Below, piece by piece: positions 7,431 through 14,508 of a stretch of 18,150 nt of DNA. The position numbers and the translations under genes were made by a program. Position 1 is the stretch's first letter. Each line of letters starts with the position of its first letter. This DNA comes from Oscillospiraceae bacterium. Its GTDB lineage: Bacteria; Bacillota; Clostridia; Oscillospirales; Oscillospiraceae. The notes beneath the pieces are model-generated. The model made no database searches, was not told the DNA's origin, and was given only the letters and a program-made list of their open reading frames with translations. The DNA is taken from contig CADCLH010000065.1 of NCBI GenBank assembly GCA_902802215.1, positions 1 through 18,150 on the forward strand. The letters are read 5' to 3'.

Positions 7431-8372
7431 GTGAGGAAATATATCGTACAGAGATTCCTGCAGCTGATCCCGGTTTTGATCGGGATCACCTTTCTGTCCT
7501 TCGCCATGATGCGCATCGCGGGCAGCGACGCCATCACGGAGCTCTACGGCGACAAGGGCGGCGTGGCGCAGGAGATCATCGACGCCAAGCGCGCCGAGCT
7601 CGGGCTGGACAAGCCCTTTTTACAGCAGTACGTCTCCTGGCTCGGCGGGATGCTGACCGGCGACATGGGCACAAGCTACGTCTCCGGACGGGACGTGTTC
7701 AAGACCTTCACCTCCAAGCTCCCGGCCACGCTGCTGCTGACGGCGCTGTCCATCGCGGCGACGGTCGTGCTCTCGATCCCGCTGGGCGTGCTGGCCGCCG
7801 TGCGGCACGACCGCTTCACGGACTATCTGCTGCGCTTTTTGAGCTTCATCGGAAACTCCATGCCGAACTTCTTCGTGGCCATGCTGCTCATGGAGATCCT
7901 GGCCATCAAGCTGGGGTGGCTGCCGGTCATCTCCAGCGGGATCAGCCTGAAAAGCGCCCTGATGCCCACCCTGACGCTGGCGATCTCCATGTCCGCCAAG
8001 TATATGCGGCAGGTGCGCGCCACGGTGCTGGAGGAACTGAACAAGGATTACGTGACCGGCGCGCAGGCGCGCGGCGTGCGCAATCGGGTCATCCTCTGGA
8101 AGAGCGTGCTCAAGGCGTCCATGCTCACGATCATCACGCTGCTGGCGCTCTCCATCGGCAGCCTCCTCGGCGGCACGGCCATCATCGAGAGCATCTTCAT
8201 GTGGGACGGCGTCGGCAAGCTGGCCGTGGACGCGATCACCATGCGCGACTATCCGCTGATCCAGGCCTACGTGGTCTGGATGGCGATCATCTACGTCCTC
8301 GTCAACCTCATCACCGACCTCTTGTACCACGCGCTCGACCCGCGTATCAGGCTGGGGGTGAGCGAAGGATGA
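7431..8372 (+). CDS. ABC transporter permease, DppB/NikB type
   Basis: This is a 313-residue integral membrane permease of the peptide/nickel/opine uptake family. It starts with GTG. The N-terminus MRKYIVQRFLQLIPVLIGIT is the typical first segment of DppB-type proteins, followed by an extracellular stretch with LGLDKPFLQQY. About five more membrane segments follow. The cytoplasmic coupling (EAA) loop is around NKDYVTGAQARGVRNR, and the protein ends with YHALDPRIRLG. It forms a heterodimeric channel with the next gene's product. Its stop overlaps the next start by four bases (ATGA), indicating translational coupling. The ribosome binding site is weak, so the start is less certain than the family. 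The substrate cannot be told from the permease. Confidence 0.9.
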   Translation: MRKYIVQRFLQLIPVLIGITFLSFAMMRIAGSDAITELYGDKGGVAQEIIDAKRAELGLDKPFLQQYVSWLGGMLTGDMGTSYVSGRDVFKTFTSKLPATLLLTALSIAATVVLSIPLGVLAAVRHDRFTDYLLRFLSFIGNSMPNFFVAMLLMEILAIKLGWLPVISSGISLKSALMPTLTLAISMSAKYMRQVRATVLEELNKDYVTGAQARGVRNRVILWKSVLKASMLTIITLLALSIGSLLGGTAIIESIFMWDGVGKLAVDAITMRDYPLIQAYVVWMAIIYVLVNLITDLLYHALDPRIRLGVSEG

Positions 8373-9220
8373 ATGAGCCAACTGTCAGGATTCAGAAAAT
8401 CAGGAAGGACACCGTCAAAACGCGCCTGATCGTCTTCGGCGCGCTGGCGCTGCTCCTGCTGGTGTGCTCCATTTTCTCCGAACACCTCACGCCTTACGAC
8501 CCCTATTTGCAGGATCTGACCAACGTCAAGGCGCCCCCCTCCGCCGAGCACCTGTTCGGCACGGACCGCTACGGGCGCGACATGCTCTCGCGCGTGATCG
8601 TCGGCAGCAGGACGAGTATCTACTCCACGCTCCTGCTGGTCGGCATCGTGACCGCGCTCGGCACGATGATCGGCGTGTTCTGCGGATGGCACGGCAAGTG
8701 GATCGACACGGTGCTCATGCGCATTTCCGACATGTTCCTCGCCTTCCCCGGTCTGGTCTTCGCCATGGCCGTGGCGGGCGTGCTCGGCGGCGGGCTGCAA
8801 AATGCGATCATCGCGCTGGTGGCGATCTCCTGGCCGAAGTACGCCCGCATCGCCCGCAGCCAGACGCTCGCGCAGAAGGAGACGTCCTATCTGAAGGCCG
8901 CGCGCCTCTCCGGCAGCGGGACCTGGAAGATCATCTTCAAGCACATCCTGCCGAACATCATCGGTCCGATCCTCGTCACCTCGATGCTGGACATCGGCAC
9001 GATGATGATGGAGCTGGCGGGCCTGAGCTTCCTCGGCCTCGGCGCAAAGCCGCCCACGGCGGAGTGGGGCAGCATGATGAGCGATACGCGCAGTCTCCTG
9101 TCCACGGTGCCCTGGGTCACGCTGGCCCCCGGCTTTGCGATCTTCGTCTCCGTCATGATCTTCAACCTCCTGGGCGACACGATCCGGGACTATGCGGACC
9201 CGAAGAGCAGAGGGAGGTAG
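8369..9220 (+). CDS. ABC transporter permease, DppC/NikC type
   Basis: The 283-residue partner permease has an N-terminal membrane segment (LIVFGALALLLLVCSIFS). It then shows the family signature PPSAEHLFGTDRYGRDMLSR, and five more membrane segments. The EAA coupling loop is near YLKAARLSGSGTWKIIFKHI. ELAGLSFLGLGAKPPTAEWG and NLLGDTIRDYADPK are the usual C-terminal motifs of DppC/OppC/NikC. The start is fixed by the four-base overlap with the upstream permease. The next gene begins 4 bases after its stop. Family assignment is sure; the transported ligand is open. Confidence 0.92.
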   Translation: MNEPTVRIQKIRKDTVKTRLIVFGALALLLLVCSIFSEHLTPYDPYLQDLTNVKAPPSAEHLFGTDRYGRDMLSRVIVGSRTSIYSTLLLVGIVTALGTMIGVFCGWHGKWIDTVLMRISDMFLAFPGLVFAMAVAGVLGGGLQNAIIALVAISWPKYARIARSQTLAQKETSYLKAARLSGSGTWKIIFKHILPNIIGPILVTSMLDIGTMMMELAGLSFLGLGAKPPTAEWGSMMSDTRSLLSTVPWVTLAPGFAIFVSVMIFNLLGDTIRDYADPKSRGR

Positions 9221-9224
9221 AGAC

Positions 9225-9995
9225 ATGGCCGAAATCCTGAGATACGAACACGTCGATATCACCTACAACGGTTTCAAGGCGATCAAAGACGTCAGCTTTT
9301 CCGTTTCCGAGGGCGAGATCCTCGGCATCGTGGGCGAATCCGGCTCCGGCAAGTCCACGCTCATCAAGGCCGCCATGGGCCTTTTGGGCGATAGCGGGCT
9401 GGTCACGCGCGGCGACATCTGGTACAAGGGCAAAAACCTGCCCGATCTCTCCGCCTCGGAGCTGTGCAAGCTCAACGGCCCGGAGCTCGGCATGATCTTC
9501 CAGTACGCGGGCAGCTCCTTCTGCCCGATCCGCACCGTGGGCGCCCAGCTCTACGAGAGCATGACCGAGCATAAGCACATTTCAAAAGAAGACTTCCGGA
9601 TACTTGCGTTCGCGCTTCTGGAAAAGATCGGCTTGCGCATCCTCGACAGCTACCCCTTTGAGCTCTCCGGCGGCATGCAGCAGCGCGTCGGCATCGCCGC
9701 GGCGATGCTTTTAAACCCCAGCGTCCTGCTGGCGGACGAGCCGACCTCGGCTCTGGACGTGTCCGTGCAGAAGCAGGTCGTGGAGGAAATGCTGCTGGTC
9801 CGCAGGACCTTCGGCACCTCGATCGTGCTGGTCACGCACAACATCGGCGTGATCGGGGCGATGGCCGACAGGGTGCTGGTCATGCGAAACGGCGAAATGG
9901 TGGAATACGGCGAGACGCGGCAGGTGCTGGAGGATCCGAAGGAGGAGTATACCAAGCTGCTGATGTCCGCGGTCCCGAGGCTGAGGAGGGTGTGA
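9225..9995 (+). CDS. ABC transporter ATP-binding protein, DppD/NikD type
   Basis: The 256-residue cytoplasmic ATPase energises the two permeases. Walker A is GESGSGKST, the ABC signature is LSGGMQQR, Walker B is VLLADEPTSALD, and the switch histidine is in VTHNIG. The chosen ATG gives MAEILRYEHVDI and follows GGGAGG at 7-nt spacing; an in-frame ATG 33 bases upstream is inside the preceding gene and lacks this support. It lacks the long C-terminal extension with a metal-binding cysteine cluster found in many DppD/OppD proteins. The next gene starts one base after its stop. Confidence 0.92.
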   Translation: MAEILRYEHVDITYNGFKAIKDVSFSVSEGEILGIVGESGSGKSTLIKAAMGLLGDSGLVTRGDIWYKGKNLPDLSASELCKLNGPELGMIFQYAGSSFCPIRTVGAQLYESMTEHKHISKEDFRILAFALLEKIGLRILDSYPFELSGGMQQRVGIAAAMLLNPSVLLADEPTSALDVSVQKQVVEEMLLVRRTFGTSIVLVTHNIGVIGAMADRVLVMRNGEMVEYGETRQVLEDPKEEYTKLLMSAVPRLRRV

Positions 9996-9996
9996 G

Positions 9997-10761
9997 ATGG
10001 AACCGATCCTGAAAGTCGAAAACCTCACCAGGGTCTTCACACGCAAGGGCCAGCCGGACTTCACCGCCGTCGACCATATCGGCTTTGAACTGTACCCCGG
10101 CGAATGCCTCGGCCTGATCGGCGAGAGCGGCAGCGGCAAGACCACCGTGGTCAACATGATCACCCGCCTGCTGGACGCCACCGAGGGCAGCATCGTCCTC
10201 GACGGCGAGGACATCACCCAAATGAGCGGCAAGGAGCTGCGCCGGGCCTACCGGAAGATGCAGATGGTCTTCCAGACGCCGACGGACTCCTTTGATCCCA
10301 GATGCACGCTGGGCGACGGGATCGGCGAGAGCCTGCGAAACCTCGGCATGAGCCGCGCGGAGACGAAACAGGAGGTCGCGCGCCTGCTGACCGAGTGCGG
10401 CCTCACGCCGGAATTTGCGGACCGCTATCCCCATCAGGTCAGCGGCGGCCAGTGCCAGCGCGCGTCGATCGCGCGGGCGCTGGCGGTGAAGCCCAAACTC
10501 CTGATCTGCGACGAGGCGACCTCCTCCCTGGACGTGACCATCCAGAAGGAGATCATCGCGCTCTTGAACGAGCTGCGCTGGCAGCGCGGGGCGAAGCTCT
10601 CGATCCTTTTCATCTGCCACGACATCGCGCTGGTGCAGCAGTTCTGCAACCGGGTGCTGGTGCTGTACAAGGGCAGGATCGTGGAGCAGGGCGTCCCGGA
10701 CGAGATCATCCGCAATCCGAAGGACGCGTACACGAAGCGTCTGATCGAAAGTGTTTTGTGA
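9997..10761 (+). CDS. ABC transporter ATP-binding protein, DppF/NikE type
   Basis: This 254-residue ATPase is the second half of the nucleotide-binding pair. It shows Walker A GESGSGKTT, the Q-loop MVFQTPTDSFDPR, signature VSGGQCQRASIARAL, Walker B LLICDEATSSLD and switch ICHDIAL. The DSFDPR and SGGQCQR forms are typical of the DppF/OppF/NikE branch. It starts one base after the previous stop, with GGAGGG in the end of that gene serving as ribosome binding site. It is followed after 57 bases by the methyltransferase gene, with one arm of the flanking inverted repeat in the gap. Confidence 0.92.
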   Translation: MEPILKVENLTRVFTRKGQPDFTAVDHIGFELYPGECLGLIGESGSGKTTVVNMITRLLDATEGSIVLDGEDITQMSGKELRRAYRKMQMVFQTPTDSFDPRCTLGDGIGESLRNLGMSRAETKQEVARLLTECGLTPEFADRYPHQVSGGQCQRASIARALAVKPKLLICDEATSSLDVTIQKEIIALLNELRWQRGAKLSILFICHDIALVQQFCNRVLVLYKGRIVEQGVPDEIIRNPKDAYTKRLIESVL

Positions 10762-10767
10762 GCAATC

Positions 10768-10787
10768 CTTGTGTTTGAGGGAACACA
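10768..10787 (+). repeat. Left arm of 20-nt inverted repeat flanking the methyltransferase gene
   Basis: CTTGTGTTTGAGGGAACACA matches the reverse complement of 11575-11594 at 18 of 20 positions. This copy also contains its own dyad (TGTGTT, six bases, AACACA), which is operator-like. It ends 31 bases before the methyltransferase start. Confidence 0.75.
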
Positions 10788-10818
10788 GGGCCAATTATCA
10801 AGCTGAGAGGTAAAACGA

Positions 10819-11544
10819 ATGGAACAGATCAAGCATCGCGTGACCCATTACTGGTCTCACCGGGCAGAGGGCTTCGAGAAGCAGCGCCTGCGTGAGTACG
10901 ACAGCGAGAAACGGGAGAGGTGGCTCAGGGAATTTCACCGCTATCTGCCGCAGGGGAAGACCCTGCGCGTGCTGGACATCGGCACGGGCACGGGCTTTTT
11001 CGCCTGCATTCTGGCGGCCGAGGGCCATGAGGCGACCGGCATCGACCTGACGCCGGAGATGATCGACCACGCCGAGCACATGGCGGCCGTGCTGGGGCTG
11101 GACGTGCGCTTCCGGCTCATGGACGCGGAGAACCCCGAATTCCCGCCGGAGAGCTTCGACGTGCTCGTGACGCGAAATCTCACCTGGACGCTGCCGCACA
11201 TCGCCAAGGCCTACCGGGAGTGGTACCGGCTTTTGAAGCCGGGCGGCGTGCTGCTCAACTTCGACGCGGACTACAGCGCCGCGCTCGAGGACGAGGAGGA
11301 GCACGAGCTGCCGGAAAACCACGCGCACAAGCTGGTGCCGGAGTACATGCAGGCCGAGAACGACGCCATCACGATGGAGGTCGGCGCCTATCATCAGCCG
11401 CGGCCCCAGTGGGACGTGCAGCTTCTGGTCGAGGCGGGCTTCGAGCGCGTTCTGGTGGATATGGGCGTCTACAAGCGCATCTACGCCGAGATCGACGAGT
11501 TCTTCAACCCCACCCCGATCTTTACCATCGCGGCCTATAAGTAA
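10819..11544 (+). CDS. Class I SAM-dependent methyltransferase within the transporter operon
   Basis: The 241-residue soluble protein has a short N-terminal helical part (HYWSHRAEGFEKQRLREYDS) and then a Rossmann-type methyltransferase core. SAM-binding motif I is VLDIGTGTGFFA (about 50-61), and the acidic residue ending strand 2 is in GIDLTPEMID. Motif IV is around FDVLVTRNLTWTLP, and the post-motif is LLKPGGVLLNFDADY. The methyl acceptor is unknown. It lies between the ATPase and binding-protein genes of a peptide/nickel/metallophore-type transporter. I infer that it modifies the imported ligand or a metal chelator, or has a housekeeping role tied to that substrate. GAGAGG lies 8 nt upstream of the ATG. 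The family is sure; the role is not. Confidence 0.88.
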   Translation: MEQIKHRVTHYWSHRAEGFEKQRLREYDSEKRERWLREFHRYLPQGKTLRVLDIGTGTGFFACILAAEGHEATGIDLTPEMIDHAEHMAAVLGLDVRFRLMDAENPEFPPESFDVLVTRNLTWTLPHIAKAYREWYRLLKPGGVLLNFDADYSAALEDEEEHELPENHAHKLVPEYMQAENDAITMEVGAYHQPRPQWDVQLLVEAGFERVLVDMGVYKRIYAEIDEFFNPTPIFTIAAYK

Positions 11545-11545
11545 G

Positions 11546-11572
11546 GTGAAACGTCAGGAAACCTGATTTCAC
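11546..11572 (+). other. mRNA hairpin between methyltransferase and binding-protein genes
   Basis: GTGAAA and TCAGG (11546-11558, with a 2-nt CG bulge) pair with CCTGA and TTTCAC (11562-11572) around an AAA loop, forming 11 base pairs. No U tract follows, so it is unlikely to be a strong terminator. It could set a processing or stability boundary that raises the amount of binding-protein mRNA. Confidence 0.5.
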
Positions 11573-11574
11573 AA

Positions 11575-11594
11575 TATGTTCCCTCAAATACAAG
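11575..11594 (-). repeat. Right arm of 20-nt inverted repeat flanking the methyltransferase gene
   Basis: Read on the minus strand this is CTTGTATTTGAGGGAACATA, differing at two positions from the left arm at 10768-10787. It ends 16 bases before the binding-protein start codon, immediately before its purine-rich ribosome binding site (AAAGGA). Confidence 0.75.
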
Positions 11595-11610
11595 AAAGGA
11601 CAAGAATGCA

Positions 11611-13212
11611 ATGAAAAGAACCCTTGCCATCCTCCTTGCTCTGACGCTGGCGCTCGGCCTGCTCGCCGGCTGCGGCGGCGGCAGCGCCTCCCAGCCCGCC
11701 GCGTCCTCTTCCGACAGCGCGCCCGCCTCAACCGGCAGCGCGCCCGCCGCGAAGAAGACCATGATCATCGGCGACACGACCTTCAACGCGGAAAACTGGG
11801 AAGAGACCATCGACCCGCACCGCACCTACAACGGCTGGCCCTGCATCCGCTACGGCGTGGGCGAGACGCTGGTGCACTACACCGACAACATGGTGCTGGA
11901 GCCCTGGCTGGCCACCGCCTGGACCAACGACGGCGACTGCACCTGGACCGTCACCCTGCGCGACGGCGTGAAGTTCTCCTCCGGCCGCGACATGGACGCG
12001 GCAGCCGTCAAGCAGTGCTTTGAACACCTGCTCGAGGTCCACGACCGCGCCCCTGGCGACACCAAGATCGTGAGCATGGAGGCCGACGGCCAGACGCTGA
12101 CCATCGTCACCTCCGAGCCGAACCCCGCCCTGATGAACTACCTCGGCGACCCCTACGCCTGCATCATCGACGTGGACGCCTCCGACTTCGAGACCGGCGT
12201 CTCCGTCGGCACCGGCCCCTACAGAGCCGTCGACATGCTGATGGACGACCATATCACGCTCGTCCCGAACGCGTACTACTGGGACGGCACGCCGAAGATC
12301 GACGAGATCACCGTCCGCACCATCTCCGACCGCAACACCCTGGCGCTGGCGCTGGAGGGCGGCGAGGTCGACGCGGCCTACGGCGTGGCCTACGACGCCT
12401 ACCCCAAATTCGAGAACCCCAACTTCCAGTTCTCCAGCATCCAGACCTCCCGCGCCTTCTTCGGCTGCATGAACATGACGACCCCCGTCATGCAGGACCC
12501 CGCCGTGCGTCAGGCCGTCGTCATGGGCATTGACCGCGAGGGCTTTGTGGCCGCTCTGCTGGAGGGTCACGGCGTTCCCGGCTACGGCCCCTTCCCCGAG
12601 GGCTTCAGCACCTTCGGCAGCGAGCACCTCAAGACCCAGGGCTATGATCCCGCGGGCGCAAAGGCCGTTCTGGAGGCCGCCGGCTGGGTCGACACCGACG
12701 GCGACGGCATCCGCGAGAAGAACGGCGAGAAGCTGGTTATCCGCTGGCTGACCTATCCCAGCCGCGCGGAGCTGCCCCTGCTGGCCGAGTCCGCCCAGGC
12801 CTCTCTGAAGGACATCGGCATCGATGTGGACATCAACTGCACCGCCAACCGCCGCGAGTTCCTGGCCGACATGAGCTCCTTCGACATCTATGCCTCCGCG
12901 CTGGTGACCGCCCCCTCCGGCGACCCGCAGTACTTCTTCACCACCAGCTGCGTGCCCGGCATGAGCTACAACTTCGGCGCGTACGAGAACCCCAAGGTCG
13001 ACGAGCTGCTCCATGAGCTCTCCACCGAGTTCGACACCGCAAAGCGCGCCCAGCTCGCCATCGAGCTGCAGCAGACCATCCTGGACGACAACGGCTACGT
13101 CTTCTGCTCCTTCCTCGAAATGAGCATGATCTCCCGCAGCTACGTGTCCAACTGGACCGCCCACGCCTGCGATTACTACGAGGTCACCGTCGACCTCGAC
13201 ATCAACAAATAA
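11611..13212 (+). CDS. Lipoprotein solute-binding protein, peptide/nickel (SBP family 5) type
   Basis: The 533-residue protein has a lipoprotein signal with lipobox LAGC and Cys21 as the lipid anchor. A low-complexity Ser/Ala/Pro tether (about 25-48) follows, then the large two-lobed fold of SBP family 5. Recognisable family segments are ETLVHYTDNMVLEPWLATAW, WTVTLRDGVKFSSGRDMDA, TGPYRAVD, DPAVRQAVVMGIDRE and VLEAAGWVDTDGDGIREKNG. It captures the ligand outside the membrane for the DppBCDF-like transporter encoded just upstream. In general shape the C-terminal lobe resembles NikA-like nickel or metallophore binders as well as dipeptide binders, so substrate class is open. Codons strongly favour C at third positions more than in neighbouring genes, suggesting high expression. 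It is the last gene before the terminator at 13225-13255. Confidence 0.92.
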   Translation: MKRTLAILLALTLALGLLAGCGGGSASQPAASSSDSAPASTGSAPAAKKTMIIGDTTFNAENWEETIDPHRTYNGWPCIRYGVGETLVHYTDNMVLEPWLATAWTNDGDCTWTVTLRDGVKFSSGRDMDAAAVKQCFEHLLEVHDRAPGDTKIVSMEADGQTLTIVTSEPNPALMNYLGDPYACIIDVDASDFETGVSVGTGPYRAVDMLMDDHITLVPNAYYWDGTPKIDEITVRTISDRNTLALALEGGEVDAAYGVAYDAYPKFENPNFQFSSIQTSRAFFGCMNMTTPVMQDPAVRQAVVMGIDREGFVAALLEGHGVPGYGPFPEGFSTFGSEHLKTQGYDPAGAKAVLEAAGWVDTDGDGIREKNGEKLVIRWLTYPSRAELPLLAESAQASLKDIGIDVDINCTANRREFLADMSSFDIYASALVTAPSGDPQYFFTTSCVPGMSYNFGAYENPKVDELLHELSTEFDTAKRAQLAIELQQTILDDNGYVFCSFLEMSMISRSYVSNWTAHACDYYEVTVDLDINK

Positions 13213-13224
13213 GACCGGATATGA

Positions 13225-13255
13225 AAAGAGCAGCGGCCTTTGGCCGCTGCTCTTT
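13225..13255. terminator. Bidirectional terminator after the transporter operon
   Basis: A perfect 14-bp stem (AAAGAGCAGCGGCC and its complement) with a TTT loop is followed on plus by CTGTTTG. It sits 12 bases after the binding-protein stop and 14 bases beyond the end of the convergent membrane-protein gene, so it can serve both strands. Confidence 0.9.
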
Positions 13256-13269
13256 CTGTTTGAAGGTAT

Positions 13270-13590
13270 TTACTTTTCCTCCGCTTTCTTCCTCAGGCTG
13301 GCCTTGACGACGCCCCTGGGGTCCTTGACAAGCAGGATCACAAGCCAGAGGATCATGCCCAGCGCCACAACGGACAGGCCGAGGAAGGCGTCGTTGAGCA
13401 TCTCGGCGGCTTCCGGCTCGAAGAAGGCCGCGCCGTCCTCAGCATAGCCGAAGATCGCGTCGCCCAGCCACATGAGGGAGGCGCCCCAGAAGCACACGCA
13501 GGGCACGCCCAGCAGCATGCTGTCATCCTTGCGCCGATACCACTTGATCGTAAAGATAATCGCGGCGAACACACAGATCAAAAGCGTCAT
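13270..13590 (-). CDS. Small three-segment membrane protein, unknown function
   Basis: This 106-residue protein is not recognised as a named family. Hydrophobic segments lie at about 1-16, 27-47 (LGVPCVCFWGASLMWLGDAI) and 68-88 (LGLSVVALGMILWLVILLV). The linker between the last two is acidic (YAEDGAAFFEPEAAEMLNDA) and the tail is basic. The start follows AAGGAGG at 7-nt spacing, and this site overlaps the end of the upstream gene, so the two are translated together. The strong ribosome binding site and clean terminator support a real gene. A paired small membrane complex is an inference only. Confidence 0.78.
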   Translation of the reverse strand: MTLLICVFAAIIFTIKWYRRKDDSMLLGVPCVCFWGASLMWLGDAIFGYAEDGAAFFEPEAAEMLNDAFLGLSVVALGMILWLVILLVKDPRGVVKASLRKKAEEK

Positions 13591-13602
13591 GGTCTCCCCT
13601 CC

Positions 13603-14019
13603 TTACGCGGCGGCCTTGACGGGCTCGGGATCGGGGCGCGCCATGATTTTGTCCGCGGCGAACATCATGATCGCCCAGACGACGGTGACGATCACGGCCA
13701 TGGTCACGCCGACGGTGCTCATCTCGTGGAGCATCTCCGCCGTGTCCCCGGGATCGTTCATCGCGGTCAAAAACGGGAACCACGGCACGACCTCCCCGTG
13801 CCAGATGTGCTCGTAGCAGAGCAGGAACGCGCCGCCCCACAGCAGCGACGCCAGGATCATGAGCTTCTTGCTCCAGGGGAGTTTGTTCTCGCGCCTGGTT
13901 TCGATCTCGGCGTTCTTCTCGAGCTTGACGGACTCCGCGCTCATTTCCCTGTTCTTCGCGACCCTCGCAGCCACCGTGACCACGACGGCCTCAGCGGCGG
14001 TGACTAAGAAACATGCCAT
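13603..14019 (-). CDS. Small membrane protein, unknown function, first gene of a pair
   Basis: The 138-residue protein begins MACFLVTAAEAVVVTVAARV, a first hydrophobic segment. A charged stretch (about 22-50) follows, then a second segment (MILASLLWGGAFLLCYEHIW), a loop with HGEVVPWFPFLTAMNDPGD, and a third segment (VTMAVIVTVVWAIMMFAA). The tryptophan, histidine and proline pattern of the EHIWHGEVVPWFPF stretch looks like a conserved functional loop. GGGAGG lies 8 nt before the ATG. The second gene starts 12 bases after its stop. The promoter and dyad at 14056-14119 lie just upstream. I do not recognise a characterised family. Confidence 0.82.
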   Translation of the reverse strand: MACFLVTAAEAVVVTVAARVAKNREMSAESVKLEKNAEIETRRENKLPWSKKLMILASLLWGGAFLLCYEHIWHGEVVPWFPFLTAMNDPGDTAEMLHEMSTVGVTMAVIVTVVWAIMMFAADKIMARPDPEPVKAAA

Positions 14020-14055
14020 CGTTCTTTCCTCCCAAAAAGTTTGGTTTGTATGATC

Positions 14056-14081
14056 GCAGGGGGCGTTATAACGCCTCCTGC
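14056..14081 (-). promoter_or_regulatory. Operator-like 26-bp dyad over the expected transcription start
   Basis: A near-perfect palindrome is centred on GCGTTATAACGC and extends to GCAGG/CCTGC, with a single mismatched pair. It begins about 9 bases downstream of the -10 element at 14091-14096, where transcription should start. This is a classic position for a repressor site, although a 5' UTR hairpin is also possible. Confidence 0.6.
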
Positions 14082-14090
14082 ATGCTTTTT

Positions 14091-14119
14091 ATTGTAGCCT
14101 TTGCCCGTGCCCGCCGCAA
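14091..14119 (-). promoter_or_regulatory. Promoter of the small membrane-protein pair
   Basis: The minus strand reads TTGCGG (14114-14119), a 17-nt spacer and TACAAT (14091-14096). It lies about 72 bases upstream of the start at 14019, with the dyad just downstream of it. Confidence 0.65.
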
Positions 14120-14120
14120 C

Positions 14121-14168
14121 CCGGGTGGGGGGATCGGATTTCTCCCGCACCCCGATCCCCCCGCCCGG
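14121..14168. other. 17-bp GC-rich hairpin upstream of the membrane-protein promoter
   Basis: The arms CCGGGTGGGGGGATCGG (14121-14137) and its complement at 14152-14168 pair with one G-T wobble around a 14-nt loop. It abuts the -35 box at 14114-14119. The plus strand continues TTCTTCCGTTC, a poor U tract. It may insulate the promoter from upstream minus-strand transcription. Confidence 0.5.
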
Positions 14169-14197
14169 TTCTTCCGTTCAATTTGACGATAATTAAC

Positions 14198-14224
14198 AAA
14201 AAAACGAGAAAACAGGCTCCTGTT
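14198..14224 (-). terminator. Minus-strand terminator-like hairpin with U tract
   Basis: On the minus strand AACAG and CTGTT pair around GAGC (14211-14224), followed by TTCTCG and seven T (14198-14204). The stem is short but the U tract is good. No minus-strand protein gene lies immediately upstream, so what it ends is unclear. Confidence 0.4.
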
Positions 14225-14272
14225 CATCCCTAAAAGCAGCCGTATTCCGTCATTTTTTTGGGAAAGCTGCAT

Positions 14273-14338
14273 AAAAAAACCCCTCGGGGGGGATGGCCGA
14301 AGCCGACGCCTGTTTCCAAAAAGCATCCCCCCGGGGGG
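14273..14338 (-). terminator. Minus-strand structured terminator with UUCG tetraloop
   Basis: Read on the minus strand, a G/C-block stem (14324-14338 with 14280-14295, one bulge) encloses a small hairpin GGC-TTCG-GCC (14295-14304). It is followed directly by seven T (14273-14279). The UUCG loop and U tract are both on the minus strand, fixing its orientation. It could end an unannotated minus-strand RNA from about 14340-14680. Confidence 0.55.
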
Positions 14339-14508
14339 CTTCCGAAGATTCCTGCTTTCTGGTATCCTTTATTCAGATCAGATGCTTGATCGGCTGTCCG
14401 GGTTTCCCTCAATCCACGTGTCTCTTCACCTCTCCGACACGAAGACGGCCGAACGATCTCTCTTGCTAAGGCCCTCCGGACTGGTCACCCGGAGGGTCAA
14501 ATGCTGTT

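Noticed and set aside
7340..8368. Upstream extension of the second permease reading frame
   Set aside because: The frame is open across the first permease gene by chance. The permease homology begins at 8369, where the ATGA overlap gives a natural start.
10768..11594. Transposon or IS ends around the methyltransferase gene
   Set aside because: There is no transposase and no target-site duplication, and the enclosed gene fits the operon.
14230..14412. 60-codon minus-strand frame
   Set aside because: It crosses the G/C-block terminator hairpin, has no good ribosome binding site, and its composition follows the repeats rather than a protein.
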